Shown: positions 35,136-44,992 of the stretch, in pieces
Layout: every line of letters begins with the position of its first letter
How positions within the stretch are numbered: position 1 is the first letter of the stretch
Position numbers and translations under genes: made by a program
Source: DATFVA01 sp963743325
GTDB taxonomy: Bacteria; Bacteroidota; Ignavibacteria; Ignavibacteriales; Ignavibacteriaceae
DNA: 64,000 bases
Direction of reading: 5' to 3'
Assembly (NCBI GenBank): GCA_963743325.1
Contig: CAVUOZ010000001.1
Location: 54,215-118,214, forward strand
The notes under the pieces: model-generated
Told to the model about the DNA's origin: nothing
Seen by the model: the letters and a program-made list of their open reading frames with translations, nothing else
Databases searched by the model: none

Positions 35136-36929
35136 ATGAAACTGCTTTACACATACCTTAAGAGTTACTGGCAACTTCTGCTGCTCGCTCTGCTGCTTGC
35201 GGCAGTAAACCAGGTTTTCTCTCTTCTTGATCCTTACATTTTCGGTAAGGTAATAGATAAATATGCAACTAAATTTAACACTTATACAACTGCACAATTC
35301 CTGAGGGGGGTAGGACTCCTTCTTGCCGCCGCTGTGGGCGTTGCATTCGTTTCAAGAGTTGCAAAGAATTTCCAGGATTATTATGTAAACGTAATTACCC
35401 AGCGTCTTGGTGCCCAAATCTATACGGATGGAATAAAACATTCGCTGGAACTCCCCTATTCAAAATTCGAAGATCAGCAGAGCGGTAAAACCCTCGGTGT
35501 TCTGCAGAAAGTAAGGATTGATGTTGAAAGGCTGATCTCAGCTTTCGTGAATATTCTTTTTACAACCCTGGTCGGTGTTATTTTTGTAACAGTCTATGCT
35601 GTAAATGTTCACTGGATAATTGCACCAATATTTTTTGCCGCCGTTCCGATTCTTGGTTATGTAAGCTCCGTTCTCAGCAGGAAGATCAAAAAAATACAGC
35701 AGGTTATTGTTGCAGAAACTACTGCACTCGCCGGTACCACAACAGAATCTTTGAGGAATATAGAACTCGTAAAGAGTCTGGGGCTCGGGAACCAGGAGAT
35801 TAACAGGCTGAATTCAACGACAGATAAAATCCTTCAGCTTGAATTAAAAAAAGTTAAGTATATCCGCACACTCAGTTTCATTCAGGGCACTGTTGTAAAC
35901 TTCATCCGCACAACTATACTGTTCTTTATGCTTTATTTAATATTTGCACGAGAGATCCAGATAGGACAGTTTTTCACATTGATGCTTTATTCATTCTTCA
36001 TTTTTGGACCCTTGCAGAGCCTTGGTGATATTATAAATATATATCGTGAAGCCGAAGTATCACTTGATAATTTTGATAATCTGTTAAAACAGCCGGTAGA
36101 TGAGAAACCTAAAAATCCCGGGACTATAAAGAATGTACAATCACTTGAATTTAGAAATGTCAGCTTTAAGCATCAAAGCTCAAAAGGGAATGCTTTGAGT
36201 GAGATCTCATTCAGGGTAAGAATGGGAGAAACAATTGCCTTTGCAGGTCCTTCCGGGGCAGGGAAAACTACACTTGTTAAACTGCTTGTAGGACTTTATA
36301 CCCCGCAGGAGGGATCAATCATTTATAACGGAATTCCAGGCGATAAGATTGATTTCGATGAACTCCGTGAAAAGATCGGTTTTGTAACACAGGATACCCA
36401 GCTTTTTTCGGGAACAATAAAAGAGAACCTGCTTTTTGTAAATCCAGGTGCGAGCGATGAGGAATGTCTTGATGTCCTTGAAAAAGCTGCTGCCGGGAAT
36501 CTGCTTGCCCGGGCAGATAAGGGATTAAATACATTAATTGGCGAAGCAGGAGTGAAAGTCTCGGGCGGTGAAAAGCAGCGTCTCTCCATAGCACGCGCAC
36601 TTCTGCGTCATCCGCAGCTGCTTATTTTTGATGAAGCCACTTCATCCCTTGATTCTTTGACGGAAGAAGAGATTACTTCAACTATAAGAGATATTTCAGA
36701 AAGAAAAGATCTGATTACTATTATGATCGCCCACCGTTTGTCTACGGTAATGCACGCAGACAGGATCTACGTCCTTGAGAAAGGACGGATAACCGAATCG
36801 GGAAAACACGAAGAACTGATCGACCAGAAAGGTCTTTATTATGCAATGTGGCGTCAGCAGATAGGAGAACGTGAAAGCAATAATAATCTGCAGGAATTCA
36901 AACCGGCAGTGAATTTTCAAGAGGACTAA
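35136..36929 (+). CDS. ABC exporter (fused membrane and ATPase domains)
   Basis: A 597-residue half-transporter. Residues about 1-310 form the six-helix exporter membrane domain. The ATPase domain has Walker A GPSGAGKTTLVK (about 370), the Q-loop FVTQDTQLFSGTIKEN, signature VSGGEKQRLSIARALL (about 474), Walker B LLIFDEATSSLD (about 495) and the switch His AHRLST (about 532). Probably works as a homodimer, exporting a lipid, peptide or drug; the substrate cannot be told. It is followed 14 bases later by the GH13 gene, but functional coupling is uncertain. Confidence 0.92.
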   Translation: MKLLYTYLKSYWQLLLLALLLAAVNQVFSLLDPYIFGKVIDKYATKFNTYTTAQFLRGVGLLLAAAVGVAFVSRVAKNFQDYYVNVITQRLGAQIYTDGIKHSLELPYSKFEDQQSGKTLGVLQKVRIDVERLISAFVNILFTTLVGVIFVTVYAVNVHWIIAPIFFAAVPILGYVSSVLSRKIKKIQQVIVAETTALAGTTTESLRNIELVKSLGLGNQEINRLNSTTDKILQLELKKVKYIRTLSFIQGTVVNFIRTTILFFMLYLIFAREIQIGQFFTLMLYSFFIFGPLQSLGDIINIYREAEVSLDNFDNLLKQPVDEKPKNPGTIKNVQSLEFRNVSFKHQSSKGNALSEISFRVRMGETIAFAGPSGAGKTTLVKLLVGLYTPQEGSIIYNGIPGDKIDFDELREKIGFVTQDTQLFSGTIKENLLFVNPGASDEECLDVLEKAAAGNLLARADKGLNTLIGEAGVKVSGGEKQRLSIARALLRHPQLLIFDEATSSLDSLTEEEITSTIRDISERKDLITIMIAHRLSTVMHADRIYVLEKGRITESGKHEELIDQKGLYYAMWRQQIGERESNNNLQEFKPAVNFQED

Positions 36930-36943
36930 CACAGGGATTTTCA

Positions 36944-39352
36944 ATGAAGATATTCCGGTTTACTTTATTTTTATTTATAACTTATTATTTTAATATTTTT
37001 CCGCAGGGCATTTCCGATCTCATAAAACCGCTTCATTTACAGGCTGGTGTATCCGATACCATAATTATCAGTGATATTTATTATGCTGACAATTATGATA
37101 TTAATTTTCTACCAAATAAAAATGTTAAGGTTAATTATGATACAAATAATGGAATCCTTGCAGTAAAACCCGGAGAGAAAGTTGAAGGACTGGGCTTAAT
37201 CGATTTTGAGGTAAATGATTCTATTTACTCAATTCCCTTCTACTCGGAAATTGTACAAAACCATACCTTTGAATTAAAACTGAAAGATCATCCTGAAAGA
37301 GTTACCCTGTTCGCCAGCTTTAACGGCTGGAACAGGGAAAACCTTCCGATGAACTATGATAAAAAAAATAAAATCTATTCTGTCTCAGTTCCCCTTGAAC
37401 CGGGAAGCTATCAGTACAAATACAACATAAAGGGGAGAGAAATATTAGACCCGGCAAACAAGGATAGTATTCCGAACGGCCTGGGAGGATATAATTCTGT
37501 CATCAACATTCCTGATCTCCATCCCGAGAAAAGTTATTTATTCGTTAACGGATATGAAAAAACTAACGACAGGATAACCATAAGCTTTACCTATACCAAC
37601 AGCAAATACCGGTCACCCGTTGAACCGGATGAAATAGTTGCTCTTTATAATAATTCTGAAGTATCGCGGAACAGAATTTCAACAGCGGCAAATAAATTTC
37701 TGATTACAATAGATTCCGCTGCATTCAAAGGTGAGAATGTATTAAGAGTAGCCGTAAATAGAAACGGGCTGCCATCAAATATTCAGACAGTGAGATTCTA
37801 CAATGGTGTACCGGAAGGAATAAGTAATCATAGGACAGATTATGATGATATTATTTATTCAATTATGGTCGATAGGTTTAAGGACGGAGATCCCGGAAAC
37901 AGTATTCCTGTTGTAGATGCCCATCTGACTAAACAGTCAAATTATTATGGCGGTGATCTGCAAGGAATTATGGATAAAATTGATGACGGATATTTTGACT
38001 CCCTCAGCATTAACACCCTCTGGCTTTCTCCTGTTGTTGATAATACAGACAGTGCCTACAGGGAATATCCTGAACCTCACAGGTATTACACCGGTTATCA
38101 CGGATACTGGCCTGTATCTTCTACGAGGGTTGAGGAAAGATTTGGTGATATGGCGCTTTTGAAAAGGCTTACGGAGGATGCCCACTCGCATGGAATTTAT
38201 ATTCTTATAGATTATGTTGCGAATCATGTGCATGCAGAACATCCTTTCTTTAAGGAACACAGAAACTGGTTTGGACATCTTGAACTTCCTGACGGAAGGT
38301 TGAACCTCCGGCTCTGGGATGAACACAGATTGACTACCTGGTTTGAGCCTTTCCTGCCATCCTTTGATTATGAGGGCTCGCAGGAAGCTCTGGACACAAT
38401 GACAAGCAATGCCGTCTGGTGGCTACAGGTAACAGATGCTGATGGTTTCCGCCATGATGCGGTCAAACATGTTCCGAACGAATTCTGGAGGACATTAACA
38501 AGAAAAATTAAAAGAGAAATTGTAATTCCGGAACACCGCGATATTTTCCAGATAGGAGAAACATTCGGAAGTTACCAGCTTGTTAACTCTTATGTAAATA
38601 ACGGTCAGCTTGATGCCCAGTTTAATTTTAATCTTTATGATACTGCAATACCCGTATTTATAGATTCAACAAGGTCATTCAGAGCCCTGGATGACCAGAT
38701 GCAGAAATCATTTTCCGTTTACGGTGTGAATCATTTAATGGGAAATATTATGGATAGTCATGATAAAGTCCGCTTTATGGCTTATGCAGACGGCGATATT
38801 TCTCTGAATGAAGGTAATGCCGCTGAAATTGGATGGGAAGATCCCCCGCAGGTGGATAACAAATCAAGCTATGCGAAACTAGAATTATGCCTTTCATATC
38901 TCTTAACCATACCTGGTGTTCCGATAATAGATTACGGGGATGAGATAGGAATGACAGGCGCTGCAGATCCCGACAACAGGAGAATGATGCGGTTCGGTTC
39001 TGAATTATCTGCATGGGAAAAGGAAACCTTAAAAAATGTCAGAGACCTTATAAAAGTGAGGAAAGAAAATTCTGCATTGAGGTACGGGGATTTCTACACT
39101 CTTAAAGCTGATAAAAACATTTATGCTTTCGTTCGTTCGGATCTGAATGAACGGGTACTGGTAGTATTAAATAAAAGCAATTCCCCGGTTAGCACCTCAC
39201 TTGATTTTCCTTATACTTTTAAAGCAAATGTGATTTCTGATCTAATGACCGGGACTGATATTCCTGTTAATCATTACAGTGTTAATGTACTTATGGAACC
39301 GTACAGTTATTCAATTTTTAAGTTTAAAGAAGTCCAAAAAAAGGATGAGTAA
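36944..39352 (+). CDS. Exported GH13 alpha-amylase family enzyme
   Basis: An 802-residue glycoside hydrolase with a signal peptide (IFRFTLFLFITYYFNIFPQG), an N-terminal beta-sandwich and a CBM48/AMPK-like module (ASFNGWNRENLPMNYD...YSVSVPLEPGSYQYKYNI). The catalytic barrel shows the four GH13 regions: DYVANHV (about 422), DGFRHDAVKH with the nucleophile Asp (about 502), QIGETFG with the acid/base Glu (about 541) and NIMDSHDK (about 602). It likely degrades alpha-glucans or cyclodextrins in the periplasm. Its stop overlaps the next start (TAATG). Confidence 0.93.
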   Translation: MKIFRFTLFLFITYYFNIFPQGISDLIKPLHLQAGVSDTIIISDIYYADNYDINFLPNKNVKVNYDTNNGILAVKPGEKVEGLGLIDFEVNDSIYSIPFYSEIVQNHTFELKLKDHPERVTLFASFNGWNRENLPMNYDKKNKIYSVSVPLEPGSYQYKYNIKGREILDPANKDSIPNGLGGYNSVINIPDLHPEKSYLFVNGYEKTNDRITISFTYTNSKYRSPVEPDEIVALYNNSEVSRNRISTAANKFLITIDSAAFKGENVLRVAVNRNGLPSNIQTVRFYNGVPEGISNHRTDYDDIIYSIMVDRFKDGDPGNSIPVVDAHLTKQSNYYGGDLQGIMDKIDDGYFDSLSINTLWLSPVVDNTDSAYREYPEPHRYYTGYHGYWPVSSTRVEERFGDMALLKRLTEDAHSHGIYILIDYVANHVHAEHPFFKEHRNWFGHLELPDGRLNLRLWDEHRLTTWFEPFLPSFDYEGSQEALDTMTSNAVWWLQVTDADGFRHDAVKHVPNEFWRTLTRKIKREIVIPEHRDIFQIGETFGSYQLVNSYVNNGQLDAQFNFNLYDTAIPVFIDSTRSFRALDDQMQKSFSVYGVNHLMGNIMDSHDKVRFMAYADGDISLNEGNAAEIGWEDPPQVDNKSSYAKLELCLSYLLTIPGVPIIDYGDEIGMTGAADPDNRRMMRFGSELSAWEKETLKNVRDLIKVRKENSALRYGDFYTLKADKNIYAFVRSDLNERVLVVLNKSNSPVSTSLDFPYTFKANVISDLMTGTDIPVNHYSVNVLMEPYSYSIFKFKEVQKKDE

Positions 39353-40689
39353 TGCAGATAAAATATATTCTCTTATTACTTCTATCAGGGATTTTATTAA
39401 TTTCCTGTGGAGAAAAAAACCGGGAACAACCTTCCCGGGAACTGGATACAAAAATGAATAATATAGCCGAACGGTATGTAAAAGTAATATTGAAGGCCGG
39501 GCAGTTTGATCCCGACTATGTTGATGCATATTACGGGCCTGATAAATGGAAACCCGACAGTTCTTTCCATGCAGATTCAGTCTCACTAAAGCAACTTGAT
39601 GCTGAAACAAATGCTCTGCTTGACAGTATGGAGTCACTTGGTAAATATAATGCTGATGAATTGCAGACATTACGATTCGGATTTTTATATAAACAAATGC
39701 TGGCTCTTAAAACCAAAATATTTATGCTTGAAGGCGGTCATCTGCCGTTTGACCAGGAAGCCAAAGCCTTATATGACGCACAGGCACCTCATTTTACAGA
39801 AGAGCATTTTCAGAACATTATTGATGAGCTCGATAAAATGCTCCCTGGTAAAGGAAATGTTACCGACCGGTTTGAACAGTTCAGATCACAGTTTATTATT
39901 CCCAAAGATAAGCTTGATAATGTTTTCACCGCAGCCATAAATGAATGCCGCAGAAGAACACTTGATCATATCCAGCTTCCTTCGGATGAAAACTTTAAGG
40001 TGGAATATGTTACCGATAAACCCTGGAGCGGGTATAACTGGTATAAAGGAAATTCTTACAGTGTAATCCAGGTGAATACAGATTTACCAACTTACATAGA
40101 TCGTGCGGTCGATCTGGCTGCTCACGAAGGATACCCCGGTCACCATGTTTATAATACTCTTCTTGAAAAAAACCTCGTACGGCAGAGAGGCTGGGCTGAG
40201 TTTACTGTTTATCCCCTTTTCAGTCCCCAGTCGCTTATCGCTGAAGGTACGGCAAACTTCGGAATAGAAATTGCTTTCCCGGGAGAATCAAGAATAAAAT
40301 TTGAAAAGGAAGTCCTGTTCCCGATTGCCGGACTCGATTCATCCCAGGCTGATGAATACTATCGTGCTCTCGAACTGGTAGATAAATTAAGTTATGCAGG
40401 AAATGAGGCTGCGCGCAACTATCTTAACGGCGACTGGGATAAAGAATCTACCGTCAAATGGATGCAGAAGTATGAACTGGTGACTAAAGCTAGAGCAGAG
40501 AAAAGTATAACTTTCATTGATAAGTACAGAAGTTATCTTATCAATTATAACCTCGGGAAAGATATAGTTAAGAATTATGTGGAAAAGAACGGCGGTACAA
40601 AAGATAATCCTTCGAAGCGCTGGGAGATATGTGAAAAGTTAATTTCAACTCCCCAGACACCATCCGGATTGCAGGAAGGATTTAAATAA
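39352..40689 (+). CDS. DUF885 lipoprotein (putative metallohydrolase)
   Basis: A 445-residue protein with a lipoprotein signal (LLLLLSGILLISC, Cys about 19). The motif AAHEGYPGHHVYNTLL (about residue 258) is the HExxH-like zinc motif of DUF885, and SLIAEGTANFGIE supplies a further Glu ligand. The family is predicted to contain zinc peptidases. Start overlaps the GH13 stop by one base, so translation is coupled. Substrate unknown. Confidence 0.85.
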   Translation: MQIKYILLLLLSGILLISCGEKNREQPSRELDTKMNNIAERYVKVILKAGQFDPDYVDAYYGPDKWKPDSSFHADSVSLKQLDAETNALLDSMESLGKYNADELQTLRFGFLYKQMLALKTKIFMLEGGHLPFDQEAKALYDAQAPHFTEEHFQNIIDELDKMLPGKGNVTDRFEQFRSQFIIPKDKLDNVFTAAINECRRRTLDHIQLPSDENFKVEYVTDKPWSGYNWYKGNSYSVIQVNTDLPTYIDRAVDLAAHEGYPGHHVYNTLLEKNLVRQRGWAEFTVYPLFSPQSLIAEGTANFGIEIAFPGESRIKFEKEVLFPIAGLDSSQADEYYRALELVDKLSYAGNEAARNYLNGDWDKESTVKWMQKYELVTKARAEKSITFIDKYRSYLINYNLGKDIVKNYVEKNGGTKDNPSKRWEICEKLISTPQTPSGLQEGFK

Positions 40690-40701
40690 TTATATCATAT
40701 G

Positions 40702-40733
40702 GCTGCGAATTGAACTAATTCGCGGCTTTATTT
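40702..40733. terminator. Convergent terminator hairpin
   Basis: GCTGCGAATT-GAACT-AATTCGCGGC followed by TTTATTTAT after the DUF885 gene; it touches the stop of the convergent minus-strand gene at 40732. Confidence 0.75.
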
Positions 40734-41748
40734 ATACCTTCAATTTCAGTTTAAGATATTCAAATTCCTCTTTTCCCACGACAACTTCTCTGAATATTTG
40801 AGTGATAATATCTTTATCAATCTTCCGGAAATCCTTCTCCAGAGGTGTTATTAATACTCCCCCAAGATCGATTGACGCAGGACTTACCAATATATTGTTC
40901 TCACCCTCCTTAAAATAAACATCGGGACGATGTTTCTTCCTGAAGAATATTATCACTCTCCAGCCGCTTTCTTCCTCGTAAGTTGAAATAACATTCATCA
41001 TCGGTTCAACGTGGCTTTTAGCAATAAGCAGGTACGAATTATAAATTTTATTGAACGTTTTAGTTAATATTTGAGCGGACATTGATTCCAGTGACAGCAT
41101 CCTTCTAATTCCATCATTGATTGCACAAACTGAGACGTTATTTTTGATTAACTCTTCTCCATATTCATTTTTCAATCCTTCATAGTCAGTATTAATCGGG
41201 AGTGAGTCTTTTTTACAAGCCTGGAAATGAAGATGATCAGGGGCAGAAGCACCTGACTCAGGTCCGTTATAAATAAAACAATAATTATTGAAATCCCTGC
41301 TTATATGAAGCAAGTCTGTGAATGATTTTTTTATCCGCTGCGGTCTATGTTCGATGCTGCTTACAGTCAGGTGTGCCGGGAAAATCGGGTAGGGGTTACA
41401 AAGTACAGAATATTTTTCCTTATAAATAATTCCTTTCTGTTCTAAAGGAAGATTCTCTATGCAAAGAAAACACTGCCTGTTTTTTATTGCTTCAGGGGAA
41501 ACAAGAGCGGTGGTTGAGTTTATCCTGAGCGGATTAAATTGAGTATATATTTGATAACCATCGAAAGAGAATTTTCTGGATTCTACAGCATTTAAAGCAT
41601 CCAGTCCCTTTTTTAATAAACGCCAGTTTTTAATCTGCTGCTTAAATAGAAGATCAATTGCCTCAGAGAACCTATCCTCCAGGACTAAATTCTGCAACTC
41701 ATCTTTTATAGAATCGGCGTTCGTTGTATTATTTCCTGTTTTCTTCAT
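40732..41748 (-). CDS. DUF4922 protein (HIT-like, putative sugar nucleotidyl transfer)
   Basis: A 338-residue protein. The motif APDHLHFQ (about residue 168-176) is the HxHxQ site of the HIT/galactose-1-phosphate uridylyltransferase/GDP-galactose phosphorylase superfamily; CFLCIENLPLEQKGI near residue 90 and NPYPIFPAHLTVSS precede it. DUF4922 proteins are common in Bacteroidota and have no firm function. The start overlaps the GT2 stop by 20 bases, so it is co-translated with a glycosyltransferase, which suggests work on activated sugars. Confidence 0.85.
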   Translation of the reverse strand: MKKTGNNTTNADSIKDELQNLVLEDRFSEAIDLLFKQQIKNWRLLKKGLDALNAVESRKFSFDGYQIYTQFNPLRINSTTALVSPEAIKNRQCFLCIENLPLEQKGIIYKEKYSVLCNPYPIFPAHLTVSSIEHRPQRIKKSFTDLLHISRDFNNYCFIYNGPESGASAPDHLHFQACKKDSLPINTDYEGLKNEYGEELIKNNVSVCAINDGIRRMLSLESMSAQILTKTFNKIYNSYLLIAKSHVEPMMNVISTYEEESGWRVIIFFRKKHRPDVYFKEGENNILVSPASIDLGGVLITPLEKDFRKIDKDIITQIFREVVVGKEEFEYLKLKLKV

Positions 41749-43198
41749 TTAGTCTCTGCCGTGCTTTTATTTCATAAGTTCTGACTGTGTCTTTATAAAA
41801 GTTAAACCTGTTTCTTTTTTCAAGAGATAATCGAGCATCAGAATTCCCCTCCCATCTTCTGCAGATATATAATGGTTCGTAAATTCTGCTTATTTCATAT
41901 TTCCTTGAAACCGCTAATGCAGCAGAATAATCCTCTCCATAACTGACATTTGGAAATTTAATTTCTCTTATTACCGGGGTATAAAAAGCTCTCGGTGCTC
42001 CCACTCCGTTTACCCGGAGTGCATTATTTCTTCCGTTTGCAGGCGTCCACTCTTTATGGTTGACAATGCCCGGTGGTAATTCATTCAGGTTAAAATCAGT
42101 CAGTTTATAAGATCCGATAACCATAGCGCATTTTTCTTCTCTAAATACATTAATAATTTTTTGCAGGGTATGCTCATCGGCATACAGGTCGTCGCTGTCA
42201 AGCTGGACAGCATATTTTCCGCAATGATCATTAAATAATGCTTCATTCCAGCACCCGCCGATTTCAAGACCAAGGCTTTCAGGTACTATATGAATTATCC
42301 GGCTGTGTTTTTTACCAAGCGATTTTACTATTTCAGTAGTACCATCTATCGAATGATTATCAACGATAATGACATTAAAAGAAAAATCCGTTTCCTGATT
42401 TAAGGCAGAATTTACTGCTTCGGCAATTGTTTTCTCACGGTTTTTAACAGGAATTATTACAGAGGCTGTATAAGCGAAATGTTCGTCAGTTATATCGACA
42501 GCTCTAAAAACAGGTTCGAGATATGCCCGTGCCTGTTTCAAGTGATTTGTTGCGGCTTCTTCCATTTCAATCTGTACCGCCCTGTTCCCGGGATCCACAT
42601 AATTAAACTGTTTTTCACCGGTCTCAGCATTCTCTGCGATCCTGACAGAATATAGAAATTCAGGAATTCTTACTACAGAATAATTGCGCGAAATAAATAA
42701 TCTTAAACTATATAAGCCGGCATATATAAATTCAGATTCACTTCCGGCCAGGAATTCTTCCAATGCAGATTTCCTTATAATAATCACCTCACCGAAATCA
42801 AAATCGTCCCTTATGCTTCCGGGCTGATAGTCAATCTGGTAATGGGCTGATAGATTGCCTTTACTTATTTCATAATAGTCTGAGTAAATTAATCCTGCCC
42901 CGGTCATTTTAGCCACTTCGAGTAATCTGTCTAGGGAGTACTTTTCGAATATGATTTCCGATGGTTTTAAGATTACAAGAATGTAATCTGAATCTGTTTC
43001 CCGGAACATTGCCTTCAAAGTCTTTACACTTACTATAGTTTCTGCATTTATAACCTGGTAGGTCTTTGGTACTTCAACCGATGCATCGGCAATTAAATAC
43101 AGTTCTTCGATAAGTTTTGATGACCTGAGAGAATTTGCTGTATCCCGGATATTTGTATCGCCTTTATACGGGATAAAAACCGTAAAAGGAAAGCTCAT
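41729..43198 (-). CDS. Two-domain GT2 family glycosyltransferase
   Basis: The start is set by AGGAGGA six bases before ATG 43198 (MSFPFTVFIPYKGD), giving 489 residues; the longer frame from 43231 is rejected. The N-terminal about 240 residues resemble a degenerate GT-A fold (FTVFIPYKGDTNIRDTANSL). The second half is a canonical GT2 domain: TASVIIPVKNREKTIAEAV, FNVIIVDNHSIDGTTEIV, and the metal-binding DxD in YAVQLDSDDLYADE. It transfers a sugar from a nucleotide donor; substrate unknown. It overlaps the DUF4922 gene. Confidence 0.88.
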   Translation of the reverse strand: MSFPFTVFIPYKGDTNIRDTANSLRSSKLIEELYLIADASVEVPKTYQVINAETIVSVKTLKAMFRETDSDYILVILKPSEIIFEKYSLDRLLEVAKMTGAGLIYSDYYEISKGNLSAHYQIDYQPGSIRDDFDFGEVIIIRKSALEEFLAGSESEFIYAGLYSLRLFISRNYSVVRIPEFLYSVRIAENAETGEKQFNYVDPGNRAVQIEMEEAATNHLKQARAYLEPVFRAVDITDEHFAYTASVIIPVKNREKTIAEAVNSALNQETDFSFNVIIVDNHSIDGTTEIVKSLGKKHSRIIHIVPESLGLEIGGCWNEALFNDHCGKYAVQLDSDDLYADEHTLQKIINVFREEKCAMVIGSYKLTDFNLNELPPGIVNHKEWTPANGRNNALRVNGVGAPRAFYTPVIREIKFPNVSYGEDYSAALAVSRKYEISRIYEPLYICRRWEGNSDARLSLEKRNRFNFYKDTVRTYEIKARQRLNEENRK

Positions 43199-43249
43199 AA
43201 ATCCTCCTAATAGCTTAAAAAATTTACTCATTTAAGAGGAGCTTACAAA

Positions 43250-43283
43250 ATAGAAAAAATAAAGCCGGTATAAAACCGGCTTC
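43250..43283 (-). terminator. Terminator after the small lipoprotein gene
   Basis: GCCGGT-ATAAA-ACCGGC hairpin (43264-43280) followed on the minus strand by TTTATTTTTTC. Confidence 0.8.
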
Positions 43284-43312
43284 AAATGATAATAAACTTT
43301 ATCTTATCAAAA

Positions 43313-43738
43313 TTATTCAGGAATAGTTATACTATCCTGATGGAGCAATTTGTGACCTGTTTTATCCATAATTTTTAAATCATACGTCCCGGGGGCTAAA
43401 TCCCTGAAAGCGGTTCTTCCCTTCATAACACAGACGCAATTGTCGGTTGCTGTATTCGTATTTGAAACCATCAGCATAATCTGGTTTTCCTTCTGCTGCA
43501 TTTCCATATTTAATGCAGAATTACAATAAGTATGAACATCCATTGTTACATAAACGAGGCCGCCCTGCTGATTAAGCACCACATTATCAACTGTTTCACC
43601 GGTAAAGACATCAGTAGAGGTTAAATCAGACTGTTCGGTACAGGGATCAAACTGAGCAGGATCCATTGATATCATCTTTGAACTTGAACATGCCGCAAAA
43701 AGAAGAGAACTTAAAAGAATTGTCAGTAAATATTTCAT
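43313..43738 (-). CDS. Small lipoprotein
   Basis: A 141-residue exported protein with a lipobox (LLSSLLFAACSSS, Cys 17). The rest is likely a beta-sandwich (GGLVYVTMDVHTYCNSALNM, LAPGTYDLKIMD) with cysteines that could form disulfides. No family recognised. It has its own terminator, so it is probably a separate transcript within the glycosyltransferase cluster. Confidence 0.75.
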   Translation of the reverse strand: MKYLLTILLSSLLFAACSSSKMISMDPAQFDPCTEQSDLTSTDVFTGETVDNVVLNQQGGLVYVTMDVHTYCNSALNMEMQQKENQIMLMVSNTNTATDNCVCVMKGRTAFRDLAPGTYDLKIMDKTGHKLLHQDSITIPE

Positions 43739-43877
43739 ATTATTTCCTCCTGGGTTTAATGATTACTCTTTTTTTTAACTATTTGAAAAATACTACATTA
43801 AGTTTATTAAATAGTTAAGAATGTCACAATGGTTTAAATTCATCTATTTTTAGGAGTTAACTAAAAAAAATCTGCTA

Positions 43878-44990
43878 TCAGTTTTCAATTAATTCATTGT
43901 ACAGATTAAATATTCTATCCGTTACAGTTTCAATATTGAAATTTTCTAATACTCTTTTCCTGGCCGCACGGGCAAATTCTTCCCTTTTATCCGGATTATT
44001 TATAAGGATTTTAATTTTGTCTTTCAGATCTGTGTCATTCTGTTTTTCAAAAAGTAACGAGGTCTGATTATCAACCGCAATATCAAGCACACCTTCGGAA
44101 GCAGAACAGACTGATGGTTTCTGCATAGCCATTGCCTCAATAAGTGCAATTCCGAATGATTCGGCATGTGATGGAAATACAAAAATATCTATTGCCGCAA
44201 GCAATTCAGTAATATCATTTCTATAACCTGTAAAAATTAAGGCATGTAAACCTAAATTTTCAGCGGAGGCTTTAATTTTATGTTCATAAACATCCTCACC
44301 GCGGCTGGCTTCTCCTATTATAATAAACCTTAAGTTATTATATTCTTTTTTTAATTCAGATGCAGCATTAATAAACTCTTCATGGCCTTTACCCGGACTA
44401 AACCGCGCCATCATACCGATTAATATTTCATCCCGTTTAATACTAAATTCATTTCGAACTTTTTCACTGCTAATGGTTTCAGGATCAAATTTTGATGTGT
44501 CTACCCCGTTCGGGATAAGAACAATTTGATCCTCATTTAATGGAGTAGTGTCAATAATATTTTTCTTAATCGCGCTGCTGATCGCTATAGCTTTCGTAAC
44601 ATACCTGTAAAGACGACGATGCAGTAAATCCTTTTTCTCTATGTACGAACCAATATGCTTGGTTAGAACAAGAGGAATTTTTTTTCGCAGGAATTGCAGG
44701 GATGGCACAATTATCCATAAGTCTTTTGAAGCGTGAGTATGAATAATATCGAAATTCATTTTTTTGATAATGAAGGATAGCCTGAGTGAGGAAAAAGGAT
44801 GAAAATAACTCCCGGCATTCAGCGGGTGAATAATAATCCCGAGATTATTTGCTTCTATATGAATTCTCGATTCCGCAGCACATAAAAGTTCGACTTGAAT
44901 TCCGCGTTTCATTAATTGTTTAATCCCGGTGAGTGTAACCATTTCCATCCCGCCCCAGCTTTTGGACAAACATGAATATAAAATCTTCAT
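43878..44990 (-). CDS. GT4 family glycosyltransferase
   Basis: A 370-residue GT-B enzyme: N-terminal KSWGGMEMVTLTGIKQLMKR (glycine-rich), VLTKHIGSYIE, IPNGVDTSKFDPE, and the C-terminal donor site FSPGKGHEEFINAASELKK and FVFPSHAESFGIALIEAMAM with the EX7E-like motif. GT4 enzymes build cell-surface or lipid-linked sugars. It begins 2 bases after the SpoIID stop (44993), so the two are coupled. Confidence 0.92.
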   Translation of the reverse strand: MKILYSCLSKSWGGMEMVTLTGIKQLMKRGIQVELLCAAESRIHIEANNLGIIIHPLNAGSYFHPFSSLRLSFIIKKMNFDIIHTHASKDLWIIVPSLQFLRKKIPLVLTKHIGSYIEKKDLLHRRLYRYVTKAIAISSAIKKNIIDTTPLNEDQIVLIPNGVDTSKFDPETISSEKVRNEFSIKRDEILIGMMARFSPGKGHEEFINAASELKKEYNNLRFIIIGEASRGEDVYEHKIKASAENLGLHALIFTGYRNDITELLAAIDIFVFPSHAESFGIALIEAMAMQKPSVCSASEGVLDIAVDNQTSLLFEKQNDTDLKDKIKILINNPDKREEFARAARKRVLENFNIETVTDRIFNLYNELIEN

Positions 44991-44992
44991 TA

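Noticed and set aside
43199..43231. Upstream start (MSKFFKLLGGF) for the GT2 gene
   Set aside because: AGGAGGA is placed six bases before ATG 43198, which fits the fold start.
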